Of a stretch of 64,000 nt of DNA, positions 46,060-58,180 are shown piece after piece. The translations under genes were made by a program, and so were the position numbers. The stretch lies in NCBI GenBank assembly GCA_025766275.1, contig JAFKAC010000050.1:124001-188000 (forward strand). Direction: 5' to 3'. The DNA comes from Lactarius indigo (taxonomy: Eukaryota > Basidiomycota > Agaricomycetes > Russulales > Russulaceae). The notes below the pieces were generated by a model. The model did not search any database. It had not been told where the DNA came from and saw nothing but the letters and a program-made list of their open reading frames with translations. Each line of letters starts with the position of its first letter. Position 1 is the stretch's first letter.

Positions 46060-46844
46060 GTGCAGGTCGAGGTCGCCGAGCGAGGTCTAGAGAGGGGGAG
46101 GTCAGAGGGGCTCGGCTGCATAAAGATGTCAGTAGCACTCACCTCAACCCCCTGCAAAAGAGAGAGCTGGTGGACCCGCACCACGCCAAGGACCCGAGAG
46201 GCTTGCCACTCCCGCCTTGCCCCGCTTTCCTCTTCCCCGGCTTCAACAAGCCAAGATTGACCATCGACAGACGGCGAGTAGTGACGGTTTGCCCACAAGG
46301 GCGGCAAGACTGGCCATACTGAGACCGACCCAGCAAACGCGCGCGCCGGTGCCAATGGCTCCCGAACGCGGCTCACCCAAGGGGCGGCCTAAGGTCGTCA
46401 GAAGGCAGCGGCGGAGGAAGAGGGTAAGGGCATCGCCCTATGGTCTCTAGCCAGCAGGTCGAGGTCGTCGGGCAAGGTCTAGAGAGGGAGAGTCAGAAGG
46501 GCTCGGCTGCATAAAGATGTCGCTAGTACTCACCTCAACCCCCGCAAAAGAGAGAAGCTGGTGGAACCCGCACCACGCCCAGAACCCGAGAGGCTTGCCA
46601 CTCCCGCCTTGCCCCGCTTTCCTCTTCCCCGGCTTCAACAAGCCAAGATTGACCATCGACAGATGGCGAGTAGTGACGGTTTGCCCACAAGGGCGGCAAG
46701 ACTGGCCATACTGAGACCGACCCAGCAAACGCGCGCGCCGGTGCCAATGGCTCCCGAACGCGGCTCACCCAAGGGGTGGCCTAAGGTCGTCAGAAGGCAG
46801 CAGCAGGAGGAAGAGGGTAAGGGCATCGCCCTATGGTCTCTAGC
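46060..46844. repeat. 389-bp tandem repeat, two units (right arm)
   Basis: TGGTCTCTAGC landmarks end at 46451 and 46844, about 391 bp apart, with the degenerate boundary (CATGGTCTCCAGTGTGCAGG) at 46049. These are the same units as 16772-18329, with two instead of four copies. Confidence 0.9.
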
Positions 46845-47041
46845 CTGCAGGACGAGGACTAAGGGGGTAGTAACAAACGCTCACCCGGGTAACGAGTCAA
46901 GACTATCCCAGTGAGTAGGAGGAGAATGCATCGTCGACAGTCGAGGCATAAAAACGGACAGCAGAGATATGGATAGAAGGCGGTGAGGGTTTTTTTGTGG
47001 AAACGTGGCAACGGCGGAGTCGTCAAGCGAGAACATGTCAC

Positions 47042-48331
47042 ATGTCACACGTGACCGCACAGTGAGCGCTCTGGCAGCTTTCCCGATATACTGTATACTC
47101 AGGCTCAAGCTCAGGCCCTGTCCCCCCGACACCGACACCACGCTAGGCATGTACGTTGATGATGCCATCACCTTTGAACATGGGAAAGACTGTAGGAACT
47201 CTCAGCACGAATAAAGCCCCAGGAATCCCATCAACTATCTCGCTGTGACTACTCGGAACAGACACTCGAGAACTCCGGAATTATCTGCTTAGAAACGCTC
47301 TTCCAACAATCCATATTGACTGGCGTACGCTTGGGCGTACGTATCACGGACCTGATTCATGGTGGACCGGAGTTGCTCGCTAGCGATAGTCGTTTGGTAC
47401 CAAGCGACTCTAAGACTGCCCGTTATCAGGTGCCCCGTTGAGCCATGACTTCTCGGACAAGGAATTGGAACAAGACGGAAAACCATGAATATCACAACCC
47501 CCTCTGTTATCCTTACCAAAAACGGGGACTACCGACCAACGTTGCTGTGGAAAGCAACGTCCTGAAGAGGGGGTGGACACCACCGAACTGCCTTCTTTTT
47601 CTTTTTCTTTCGCCATGCACGAATCTGAACAGATCCCGACCACAAACTATGACCAAGGTCCCTACTTTGACCCCCGTAGAATTGGAATACCTGTGTCGCC
47701 GACACAGCAGGTTTACATCGAGCACCCTCAGCTGATTACGAATCCTATCTTCCCCTTGTCTTAGCTACGAACCATCTCCTCTCGTCTTCCAACCAACTCC
47801 GCTAAACGACCTCTGCAAAATCGTGGCTTTCGGGCCACGCGATCAACATGTCAAGCCCAGGCAACCCATCCTAGAACCCGTGTACCACCACAAAGAGGAA
47901 GAAACTCCGGCGTCATTCAACACAACACTAACCAATGTGAACAACATCATGCAAACCCTGTCCCCAAATGTGTCCGACAACAATGCTTCGCATCACCTTC
48001 CCAAACCCACTAGTAATTGTCGTCACACCAGCATCTTTCCCCGCAAGGCGCTAGAATGACCCCGCGAACCCGACGAGCTTGCAATACAGCTCCCCAAAGA
48101 ACCCACGAATCAACCAATCAAAGGATCACCGCGAACAAACTCATGACCACAAAAAGGCCTGGCTCAGTCAGTTCCGAGCCACACAGGAAGCCGCACAACT
48201 CTGTCACTATAAAAGAACGATAATTCTGCTTCCCCCTCCTCTCGTACTTCGACCTTCAGTGTCTTGAACGACGCCCTCCGAACAGCGACGACCCCCATAC
48301 CCTCGGTCACGGAACAGCCAACGTTTGCCTT
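47042..48331. other. Spacer between the right arm and the BTB-like gene
   Basis: Contains short plus frames, such as 47615-47764 (MHESEQIPTTNYDQGPYFDP), but no recognised domain. The last 150 bases are CT-rich and probably the promoter or leader of the next gene. Confidence 0.4.
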
Positions 48332-49186
48332 ATGACCACCCCAACTCCTCCTCCTCCCACAGATTACGCTTCCGCGAACGACGAGAATGATACAACCAGC
48401 AATGTCGGCAACGGCGAACCCGACCCACTGGCATCCGACTCCTTTAGCGCGCCAACCCTGCCAACAAACCAGCGCAAGGCTTATTCGCTGTCCGAAGCGG
48501 ACATAACCTTTGAAACGATGGACAACGAGTCTGATGTCTACAGCCACATTTTCGCCCGAGAATCCACATACTTCCACAGACTCTGGAAGATCCCCGGAGC
48601 GTCAGCCGAAGACGCAATAGATGGTGACGATGTCACACAGACTCCGCAAAACACCTCCAGTCTACAGCAGCAGCTTCGAGTCACCACCCACGATGTCGAG
48701 ACTAACGACTTAGCATTCCTTCTATGGGAGCTCGACGATACCCACCACTCAGTTTACGACGACACATCTCGAGACTGGGCCGCCATTCTCCAAGCCATTC
48801 TCCGACTCACTCAAATATGGGAGCTTAAAGAAGTCGAAGCCTTATGTCGGAAGGAACTAGCTGAGTTCGACACGATTGCTTCCACCCAGAACCCTGAAGC
48901 CTCGCCTGTCCGGAACGACGCACAAAATGACTCCTGTTATCATCCCTGCACCACGCACTCTCCCAGCATGCTAAGCTTCGACTTGTCTTTGCCCCAACTT
49001 GCCATTAAGACACACCCATTCAAGCGGAAGAGGGAACCGTCCTCAGGACCAACTTTGGACAACGCAGAGATGCCACGAAACACCCGAAGCAGGCGACGCA
49101 AAATGATCAAAAGCGACGACGAATCAGACATCGATTATGAAGCCGCGCAGAGGCGAATCGACGAAAACTGGAATTGGACACACTAG
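48332..49186 (+). CDS. Degenerate BTB/POZ-like domain protein
   Basis: Intronless frame of 284 residues from ATG 48332. The middle resembles basidiomycete BTB/POZ proteins: DITFETMDNESDVYSHIFAR then ESTYFHRL (strand plus first helix), LAFLLWELDD, and DWAAILQAILRLTQIWELKE then VEALCRKEL. BTB domains dimerise and recruit partners, for example in ubiquitin ligases or transcription regulation; in these fungi they form large families of unknown role. The N-terminus is Pro/Thr-rich. The C-terminus has a nuclear-type basic cluster (NTRSRRRKMIK) followed by an acidic DDESDIDYE. It appears intact. Assignment by motif pattern only. Confidence 0.65.
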   Translation: MTTPTPPPPTDYASANDENDTTSNVGNGEPDPLASDSFSAPTLPTNQRKAYSLSEADITFETMDNESDVYSHIFARESTYFHRLWKIPGASAEDAIDGDDVTQTPQNTSSLQQQLRVTTHDVETNDLAFLLWELDDTHHSVYDDTSRDWAAILQAILRLTQIWELKEVEALCRKELAEFDTIASTQNPEASPVRNDAQNDSCYHPCTTHSPSMLSFDLSLPQLAIKTHPFKRKREPSSGPTLDNAEMPRNTRSRRRKMIKSDDESDIDYEAAQRRIDENWNWTH

Positions 49187-50799
49187 GTTCATGACCATCC
49201 ACACCACTCACCCAGATGTGATCCGACTTGGCAATTGTTGAAGAGATGTTGAGCGTCCACAAGGAGCGTCCATGTGTGAGCTACCTCAGTGTCAGGTACA
49301 TCAGTAAATAAAAACCTAAATTTTATGTGCTTACAATACCAAAATCGAAAGAGCTTTCGTTTCGACAACAGACTCCAAATAAGCGGAAATATATACAAAC
49401 ATCACTGTCCCTTGCGGTTGGACTTTCTTGCGGGTAATTACACTTTGTCGCAAAATCCCGGAGCACCTTATAATTGGCCCGGTTTATAATTACCATTGTA
49501 AGGTAATTTCAAGACATTATTAAGGTCTTAAAAGCACATTAGAAGCACGTGGCTCGTATTTATAAATATCATAAGACTTACCAACAATTACAAGCTATCA
49601 TAAGATTATCATAAGGGAAGACAACGTATTATAATAAAGTCGCAGGATCGAGAAGGTACATTATAATTAAATTATAAATCCCAGAGGGCCCTCAGAATTC
49701 CTCGAATTCGCTGTTGGGCGACTCAGTGATATTAGACCGACATCCGCGCGCGCACAGTCGATGGGGGCGTGACTCGGACCGTTGGGGAAAAATTGCCCAT
49801 TGATAAACTGCACGGCAAAATCAAAACACGAGCACGCACAATAAAACCGCAGTCGGATGGCACGGCGAGGTGAGAACGAGAACGACGCATAAGGCGACGT
49901 CAAGCCGTTCTTTTGCGAGCGGCGGGGTAAACAAGGGCGGTGGAGGCGGCGGGCGGACCGTGATGAAAGCTTGGGGGTACGAGGGGGACTTATTGATGAT
50001 TCTTTGGGCCTGCTGCGTTCTGAATCACTGTGTACGAGGATGTTATGCGTATTTTCGACGAGAGCTAAGGAAATCGACGAAAATGTCGACGTTAGTAATA
50101 AGCGAACGTTGGCGCTGTGCGCGGTTTCCCAACTACGCGAGCGCCAACCGTCGTCAGTTTTCCTCCATCAGCTTTCCTTCGTCAATTCAGCAAGAATGAG
50201 CCCCTCGAACAAACGTAAACGAGAGCACACTCTCCCGGACGCCCCGCGAAAGCGTCGACGGATCGTGTTGAACGTCGGTGAGTACTCACTCTCTGAATCC
50301 GCAGGGAAGCGGATTGGCTGACTCGGGCTTCGCCTTGGCTAAGTGGACCCTGGTCCTGTCGTTCCTGCAACACCCCCCGCCGCCGCCGCCCGCGTCAGTT
50401 CAAGACGCCGACCCGCCCCAAGGCAATTCCCCGTGTGGATGCTCGATCTGCGCCCGTGCCGGAGCGCAACAGTAGGTGAGTCGTCTGCGCTGGCGTGCTG
50501 TCCTAGGCTGACGCTCCCTCGATCGATCTGACGACTCCTGCGCGTCAGATCTGCGTACGCGTTCGCGAGCAGCAGAGATGGGGGCAATAACCCTTAGCAA
50601 TAGTGTAGTGGAGTTAAGTTGTTCGTAGTTGAAGGAATGCGCACACGTTTGGGTCTGTCTGGACGCTTTCTGCCTCCCTGTGAGGTACTCCCCCTTCACG
50701 CCTGGCTCGGACGGGTTCCTGTTGACGTGCGGTGACGTTCGATCAGTTCCTGCGGAGACTGCGTGCGTGCTCGCGAAGGGTTGTCCGGGAGATGGTCTT
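49187..50799. other. AT-rich then GC-rich spacer without supported genes
   Basis: From 49430 to 49690 the sequence is AT-rich with repeated TTATAATT and ATCATAAGA motifs. From 49860 a GC-rich part follows with short frames such as 50197-50321 (MSPSNKRKREHTLPDAPRKR), a possible small exon with a basic nuclear signal and a GT at its end, but no continuation is recognised. Confidence 0.4.
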
Positions 50800-51560
50800 T
50801 GTTCAGAGGTAGAGGCAGCATGTTGCGCGCGCGGAGTCTTGATTGTTAGCACTGTCTCTGAGAGTCATATTACTTGCGTGATGAGACTCGGCACGAACAC
50901 GTTCTTCGAGTAGTTCGCGTACTCGGTCTTCTGGGGTGTCGGTGGTTCGGGAGAGTTCAGTTCTGGCCTGTTGCAGAAGGATTTCCAGGTCATCCTGCTC
51001 GCGCGTCGTCTGCTGCAATTCTTCCGTGGCTTTATCAATCTGAAGATCTGCAATTAATACGCTGTCTGCATCACGTTGCTTTGACACGATATCGAGGCGG
51101 CCCTCGAGTTCCGGCGTTAGCTGCAGAAAGATCTAGCGAAGCTTTCTCCGTCAGTGCGTGCGCTTCTCGGGCCTCCTGAAGGTCTACAGCGACTTGCTGC
51201 AACTTGCCTTGTAGGGATTCGAGTTCCTCCGCGTGATCGGTCTGAAGCTGAGCAATCTGTTCTTCGATCGTCTCAGTGTCTGCGCGGAGTCGATCATGTT
51301 GTTCCGTAGCTCTTTGCGGGATTAGGCTAGCTCATGTTCCAGTTCCGCGCACGACTGGCTAAGATCCGCGTTCGCCACGTTTAATTTGGCGACTTCGGCA
51401 GTGTACCTCGCCTGCTGGCCTCAAGTCTAAGAACACGCTCGGCAAACCCGCCGCGAGCGTCACGGAGGCCGAGGTGCCGCCAGATACCCCGTGAGACGGC
51501 GGAGCGTGTGGGATACCGGCGGGACTCAGCGTGGACCCCCCAATTCTGATGAACACTAGC
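50800..51560 (-). pseudogene. Coiled-coil protein gene, frameshifted
   Basis: Reading the minus strand and changing frame at least three times gives a continuous heptad-rich sequence: RVLRLEASR / YTAEVAKLNVANADLSQSCA / ELEHELA-stop-SRKELRNN / DRLRADTETIEEQIAQLQTD / EGRLDIVSKQRDADSVLIAD / EELQQTTREQDDLEILLQQA. This is a long coiled coil. Frame changes and one stop (near 51330) show decay. No function can be given. Confidence 0.6.
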
Positions 51561-51907
51561 AGACGAGAGGCGGTATCTTGGGCTTCTACTTACCATCGGA
51601 GAAACCTCTGGCGGCGGTTGGTCTCAATGCCCTAAGAGCACGATTGCGAACTTGGTTGTTGTTCTGCGGGAGTTTTCATCAATGACGATGACCACTTAGA
51701 TTGATTCTTCATTACTGTCGAGGAGAGTGTAGCCATTTCAGTTCAGGACAATCAAATAACTAAACGGCGAAAGCCTGTCATGACGAAAGCATTAGCCAAT
51801 GGAATACGAAATGGATAAATGAGTCTTACCTTGTACATTAGTCTCCGATGTAGTAGTCCTAAGAGGGGAATAAGTCAAATGGGATCAGATGATATATAAT
51901 TGCGAAT
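51561..51907. other. Spacer before the Plavaka element
   Basis: No gene seen. It may include the downstream terminal region of the transposon. Confidence 0.35.
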
Positions 51908-54900
51908 TCATTGCCATCCGAATATTTCATTGCAACGAAAGAATAGGTCGCCGCTGTGGTCAACGACGTCCATCACAAAGTAGTCGCCAGACATATTATC
52001 GAAGGTTCGAATGAGCGGCGCACCACGCACAATTGACTGCGCAAAAAAGAACTCCGTTGATGACTTGGAGCGGAGACGACGAAGCCTCAAATCGACATCC
52101 TTGGACCGTGGTTGGCTTGCGGCGTCAAGGGGGCGCACCAGGCAAATAGGGAATGTATACTCTGCGACTGAGGTGGTGAATATAAACAGAAGCTCCGCGA
52201 AAATGAACCCATTTGTCGTCTTAAGAATCACGAAATCGCGTCTCTCAAGGCCATGGAATTGTGGGCTACAATATAGGTAGTCCAGGTATTGTTGCCAGTC
52301 GACCATCGATTCGTAACATACTTTCATCGACCTATATTCCGTGATCTTAAAAGGCTATGAGCCAAAATACCAGATTAGATGCGAAACTCACCTTGTCTTC
52401 AGCCTGAAATTCAACGCGCATACAGCCTGGTGCAAAACTGAAGTTATACAAAGGCATTGTGTTAGTCAGCCATGTCGCGAGCCTCGCACGGAAGTTCCTG
52501 AAAGTCCTATCTTAAACACCCCGGGCTTCAAGAGCCCCAAATGTGACAGGAGACTGTCGCGATCGCAAAATAACAGCCCCGGCATCGAACGTCGACCTTC
52601 TCCCTCGACGTGATGGGCCATCTTGTACTGGGGGTTCTACGGAGGAACCAATATCTTGTTCTTGAGTGCTCCCCAAAGCGTCACATCCAATGTCATCCTC
52701 GTTCGTCGCCGGCTCACGTTTAGCCGCGTCGAGTTCGTCGATTTGTTTCCGAATCAGCGCCGCAACGAGCGAAATGTGTTCGTATTTTAAGATCTATGTT
52801 TGAGAGATCATCACAAATTGAATAGATAAAGATAAGGTATGCGACGAACCTGAGATGCAACACGCTTGAAATTAGTCCGGTTTAAGTACAGCTTCCAGAG
52901 GAAGCCGTGCATCTTCTCGTTTGGCTTCGTATTGTAGTTGCGTGAGGCACCTTTCGCTTTGATATCGTCGAAGCCGTGGACCAACGCGTGCATCTTGGGG
53001 AAGTTCCAGTTTTTGGCTGTGGTTTTACTCTGCGGATCCTCCTCCAATGTAACACATAATTCGGCATACTCCTGTCAAATAGATCAGTACCACCGGATCA
53101 TCAAAAGAGATTGAGTACCTTCATGAGGGTCCCAAACCTCTCGAGTTCGCTCCGCCCAGCCAGAATCGTCTCCTCCGTGTGTACCTCCAAAGATAGAAGT
53201 AAATCCAAGATGGAAAAACTTCGCAGGCAGAGTAGTAACTTCCACTCTTCTTTATCTTTGTCCGGCGGAAAAATATTGTGTGCAGCAAAGACCACAACCT
53301 GAGTTTGTCAGTCGACGAGATGAAGCCACATATAATTGACACACCTTGGATATATCCTCGTTCTTCCCACCGTCTGTGAAATCCACGCGCATCACTTCAG
53401 AAAAGTGATTTAGACCACGCCAGCGGGGCGCGAGATTGAACCTGAGGGAGTGGAGTGAAGTTAGCACTGGGATATTGACTTGGATGAGACGGGAAATAGT
53501 ATATTACTGGTGTTCAAGTTTCGTTGCGGCAGCGCGCCCTATTATGGTATCCTCAAAGAGACCCTTGAACCTCTTCCATAAATGATTCCCGAATATGCCA
53601 TTATTGTTCGCATGAAGCCTGTCAAAGGATAACGCGCGATATGGGTCGGAATTGTTGACGTGCCAGAACACATTCTAGACCCACCGTTACACATAATTAA
53701 TGGACAAAATAGTCATGAGACTCACATCGACATCACGAATCCCATATCTAGAGAAATGGTACTCGCGATCGACGCTCTTGTCGAGGGTTCTCCCTTCTTC
53801 AATAAGTTCCCGAATCCGTTCCGTTGTCCTCAGTGGCCAAGTGTTTGAGACGTCAGCGAGCTGGTCGTCGGGGACGAAACAAATCGGGCAGGGCATTTTT
53901 CCATGAGCACCCCGGATTAGAGACATAACGCACCTAATACATTGGGGTCAGTCAATTCAGGCGGTGATAGAGAATAAAATACGTATTACTGTTCTTCATA
54001 GCCGGCGGATAATGTGATGATGCCAGGGAAAAATTGTTGTTGGGTGCCATCAACGCACTGAAGCCAGTAGCCCGCCTTAGATTTGTCGACAATGGATTCG
54101 ATTATGCAGTGAAATGCACGATGCCAGACCTTGCGTTTGAAGTTGGTGAATCCGGTTTTTCCAGAGCCCTCTGCGGTTTCCGGAATCTAGAATGGGTGTT
54201 ACAATGCGACATCAGATACTTATTAACCAGAAAACTTACATCCGGCAACCACCCGACAATGCGCCCACCGCCAACGCCGCTATTGCGATTCCGAATCTCA
54301 GCTGGTAGGTTCGCGCAGCGAGCGATCACTGGGTAGGCCTTTTCTGTGCCGAAGATGGACAGCTTCAACTTATCCGCATAGAGGATGAAGCATAACGGGC
54401 GCGCACCCTTGGGGATCCCGGACTGCAACGATAATTTGTTCAACAACAAAAAAGGTACACTGACTCGACTGCTACAAGGGATAGATAGTAATATGCGTAC
54501 TTGAAAGTTCCAGAACGAGTCCGCGGTCCAAGGCTCGTCGTATACACGAGAGATATTCTCCCCGTCGTGCTTAAAGACCTTCTGCGCGTCCCATTCGAAA
54601 TATTGGTCCAATTGTGGGTCCGTGATGAGGTCGACTGCCCAGTCCCATAGTGGACGATGAGGTACCTCAAACGTCCGATCCACACCATTGTAAGGGACTG
54701 AAATGTCGCGGAAATTAAACTAGACCTTGAAAAAATTAGTGACAAAACTTCAGTAGAATTCCTGGGCTTACAGCGGTCACTTGAAGCGATGCGCGCTCCC
54801 ACGCACCCCGAATGTCCGAGTAATTTGAGAAGGTAAGTGTGCCCTTGCCCTCGATACAGAGTCTGACAACTTCAATGAGACGGTCAGTGCGATCCTTGTT

Positions 54901-55517
54901 CATCCCGGCCTCCATGAGAACCTCCGAGAACAGGAAGTCTTCGCGCGTTTTGAAGAACGGACGCCATGGTTCGGCCTTAGGAAGACTGGGACGTTTGCGT
55001 TTGCAGCTGTGATCGCCAGGACCTTGTGGCGCTCGTCCACTATTTGGATGGTATTCGATTGCAAATTTGGCGGGTCTCGCAGAAGGGCCAGTCGTTATTG
55101 TGACAGGAGGGGATGTCTGTTCACGCACTAGGTAGGTGCTCACATCAACCACTAGGTAGGAAGATCGAAATACTACGTACCTGATGTTTCAAAGCCCGCA
55201 TCAAAGTCCATCGGGTCGGCAGCAACGAAGTCATAGGTTTGGGGTTCATCTGGAATGGCGACACCCGGGGCTGAAAACTCTGAATCGTCGGTCAGTACAT
55301 CAAATATGATATGGTGTGTCCATCACGTACCATCGTAACTTGCCTCTAGTGTGCGAAGTCTCCTCTCCCGGGTCTTCGCGTACTTTATTTCCCCCTGGCG
55401 TTCCCTTCGTTCCCTCTCACATTTCTTGATGTGGGCTGGAAGATTCTGGGCGCGAAATGAAAGGCGACATAATTGACATTTCCTTGTCTTGCTCGGGGAT
55501 TGACTTGCTTTTGGCAT
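51908..55517 (-). pseudogene. Plavaka-type (CACTA-like) DNA transposase, one in-frame stop
   Basis: Multi-exon minus-strand gene from ATG 55517 (MPKASQSPSKTRKCQLC). In order: a zinc finger (CQLCRLSFRAQNLPAHIKKC); PHRPLWDWAVDLITDPQL; catalytic-core FILYADKLKLSIFGTEKAYP then VIARCANLP; GKMPCPICFVPDDQLADVS; LSFDRLHANNNGIFGNHLWK; FNLAPRWRGLNHFSEVMRVD; KMHALVHGFDDIKAKGASRN then YNTKPNEKMHG. This is the Plavaka family, cut-and-paste transposases of agaricomycetes with variable C-termini. Introns of 50-70 nt divide it. An in-frame TAA at about 52515 (GARGV-stop-DRTFRNF), where CAA would fit, breaks the C-terminal part. The end (MKVCYESMVDWQQYLDYLY) is open to 51908. The catalytic half seems whole, so loss of activity is likely but not certain. 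Confidence 0.85.
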
Positions 55518-55590
55518 AAGTACGAGGGAGTAGAGCAAGGAGTAATATTAGGGATGGTGGGTGGTGTCGGAGAAAGTGACAATATATTTA

Positions 55591-56440
55591 GAGCCCGTCC
55601 GGTGCAAAGTCGCGCCTCGGAAATGGCCGCTCGCGACCTCTGTCTGACGAGTGGGATAAATCGGTCGGCTCCAGCAATTAAAAAAAAAAGTCGGACCGCC
55701 GAACGCACCTCTCGGTCGCAACAGGCAAATAGATTTTTTATTTTTGTAACACGTGAGGTGTGACATTTGTAAGCGACGCGCTCGTATCAATAGTACAAGA
55801 CAGGTTCTACCTGCGAATGTCACCCTGAGCAGAAATCTCTCGTTTGCCATAGCGTTGATGGAGGCGAACGAGGGGTTCCCGGAAGACGACATTGCCACCG
55901 CCGCGGAATGTATGACAGCAGATCCAACATCGCAACGTCCTACACTTCCTTCCTTGCTTCCCTCACCAGCCGCAAGGCGCGCTCGAAGCTCATTCGGAGC
56001 ACAATGGAGAAGTTCCGCGTTCGCACTCGCGCTTGCGACGACTCTCCTTGATACAACTTCCATACCCATACCATAGCATAAAGATTCTCAAGATGTGTAT
56101 TGTAGCATAATTGTAGACAAAGCCCGGCTCAAAGCCTTCAAATACACGAATTCTTTGATACAAGAGCTCAGGTGTTCAGCGATGATATAAGCGTGATTTG
56201 TCGTGGAAATTATATAATGTATGGTCACAGTCACATCCCGACCGAGCCAGTCGAGCCCGACAACGAAAAAAAACGGGTCCATACCCGTTTTTTTTTTGGC
56301 AGGGCGGTCGGGCATGACCTTGCCGCGGTCAGGTGCGACAAACTGCACCGAACGGTCATGTTGCGGGGACCAACAAATAAAAAACAAATCTTTTTTTTTG
56401 GCTGATGCCGGGCCCGACAAACCGTGCACCGGACGGGCTC
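55591..56440. mobile_element. 850-bp TIR element with TA target site
   Basis: GAGCCCGTCCGGTGCA at 55591-55606 is repeated inverted at 56425-56440, a perfect 16-bp TIR, and both ends are bordered by TA (55589-55590, 56441-56442). Inside, 56258-56292 forms a near-perfect hairpin (A8 CGGGT CCAT ACCCG T9). A 107-codon plus frame (55753-56076) shows no domain. It is non-autonomous, and TA suggests the Tc1/mariner superfamily. It starts 74 bp upstream of the Plavaka start codon. Confidence 0.75.
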
Positions 56441-57372
56441 TAAGCATTTATTACATCAAGCGTGGGAGATCAACAAAGATCAATATTACGTCGAATAACA
56501 CCAGCCAATATTGTCTCACCAGATCTCACCTCTCACCATTATTAATAATCGCTTCCACGCCGATGCAGCACCTGCCCGTGCTGTGTTTAATTGGACCATT
56601 GTAGGTGCGTGACTATTCTTTTAATTGATTGTGATTACCTGACCTTCCATGTAATCGTTTTAGATAATAAAGCTGGTCGTCTTCATTATGAGCGCACAGA
56701 ATCGACAATCTCATTGGGTACCAGGACAAGTTCGGGACTTCATCCAACGGCGCAAACCCAATGTTATTGCGATCGGGGTTTTTATGTGGCTACTACTAGG
56801 TTGTCTTCGCAAGTTTTGGGAAGCGACGCTAATACATCAGCTGGTTCAGAGGATGGAACCTTTGTCAACCCCAGTGACGTTCACTGGCAGGAATTTTCCC
56901 GTATCGCTACCACCTATGTCTCCGACGAGGTCGCACACAAGTATCAGCACAGCAACCGTGTGGCCGACGAACTCGCATCCTTTTCCCCTATCATCAGGTA
57001 CGCTGCCTTGAGTCCAGACATTACTAAGATCGCTTTCATAGTTTTGGTGTCAACATCAATCGTGCCGTAGTAATAAGTTATTACTATCAACACCCCCTTC
57101 GCTATTACATTCATTCTGGGTTGGACCATTCCTCAGACCGAGCCGATGTCTCAACTGGGAATAGGAGCCAGATATCAACGCAAGTTACGTCTATTAATAA
57201 TACTTGTGCGCCGCACCCCCGATCTCTGTTTATCAGGTGGTTTTGTACGTGGACAGTGGACAGGGACTCTCGGCTTGAAAATTTTTATTCCGGGGTCGAG
57301 AGTCCATTATAAGGATTATAAGGTAGTTGCACAACTGATCCACTGATCTCCATCCCCCTCTTACAATTTTTC
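56441..57372. other. Spacer with unassigned open frames
   Basis: Frames at 56591-57070 (EFSRIATTYVSDEVAHKYQH) and 56688-57011 overlap in different phases. The first could be an exon of an unknown gene, but I find no start, partner or domain. Confidence 0.35.
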
Positions 57373-58029
57373 ATGGCTTCCAATGACGATGATTCGTCCT
57401 CTTCACGACGTGGTCCCTTCAATTCAGATCTAGAAGACGAGGTCAATTCGGCGCCGTTGCCGTCTACGGTGTCGACACTTCCACCCAACCTTTCGAATCA
57501 GCAATTGCATGAGGTCACTCATCTCATTCTCGTGTCGTTTCTTACGCTAATTTGACTCACCTCTACTAGATGCTCAAAGCCAGCCAGATTCATCAGCAAA
57601 TGCTCGGCAATGAGTTGAAGGCACTAAGAATCGACTACGAAGAACTGGAAGAGGTGAACAAGTCCACGAAAACCTCAAGAGCTGCGAGGGGGTCGTTGGA
57701 GGGGGAGTCGAGGGAGATATCGCTTGCTGGGGGTAGGTTTTCCGTAGTCGGCAAGCTCTGGGTTAAAAAAACCACGCTCAGAACCCCTTTCCCTGAACAC
57801 CTTGACCCACTCGATCCCTCACACTACAACGATCCTGCTGGTGGTTCTGAAGCGCGTGGTGTAATCGCTGAGTTGTACAGGGACCTTGAGCCACATCTCC
57901 GGCTGGCACTTGTCGACCCTGATCGAAGCATGACGTTCAAGAACATTGTAAGTTTTCGAATTTTCTCCTGGCGCATCTGATTAATTCGCTGCGGTGTAGT
58001 TTCTCAAGCAATTGGATCAAGAACGTTGA
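57373..58029 (+). CDS. Small three-exon hypothetical protein
   Basis: Exons 57373-57513, 57570-57947 and 58000-58029 are joined by 56-nt and 52-nt GT-AG introns in phase 0, giving 182 residues. It starts MASNDDDSSSSRRGPFNSDL. The middle is a short coiled coil (NELKALRIDYEELEEVNKST) followed by RFSVVGKLWV, FPEHLDPLDPSHYNDPAGG and EARGVIAELYRDL. This LW...P..DPL pattern recurs in agaricomycete hypothetical proteins, usually in longer proteins, so this may be a truncated member. Function unknown. Confidence 0.55.
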
Positions 58030-58180
58030 TGCACCCAGTGCGCAGCTGGACGGATAAACCAACCTTTTTTGCAGGTTCCCCCTAGTAGGCGTGCGGACCG
58101 ACAATAGCGATACGACAGAATACACAAGGACGATTCCGGCCCAGTGGGCGATACCATGAGCGGCCAGGCTCTCATACGCG

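Larger units (their letters stand above)
42811..47041 (-). repeat. Right arm of giant inverted repeat (4.2 kb)
   Basis: Reverse complement of 16574-21573 with rare differences (for example GAGTGGGGCG here, read on minus, for GAGCGGGGCG at 20458). It is shorter because it has two 389-bp tandem units instead of four. Outside the arm the two flanks differ, and no clear target duplication is seen at the outer ends. Confidence 0.93.

Noticed and set aside
16574..47041. Arms as terminal inverted repeats of one huge DNA transposon
   Set aside because: Arm edges show no transposon-like termini or target duplication, and the arms contain fossil hAT and Hsp70 pieces. Kept only as one possible history in the findings.
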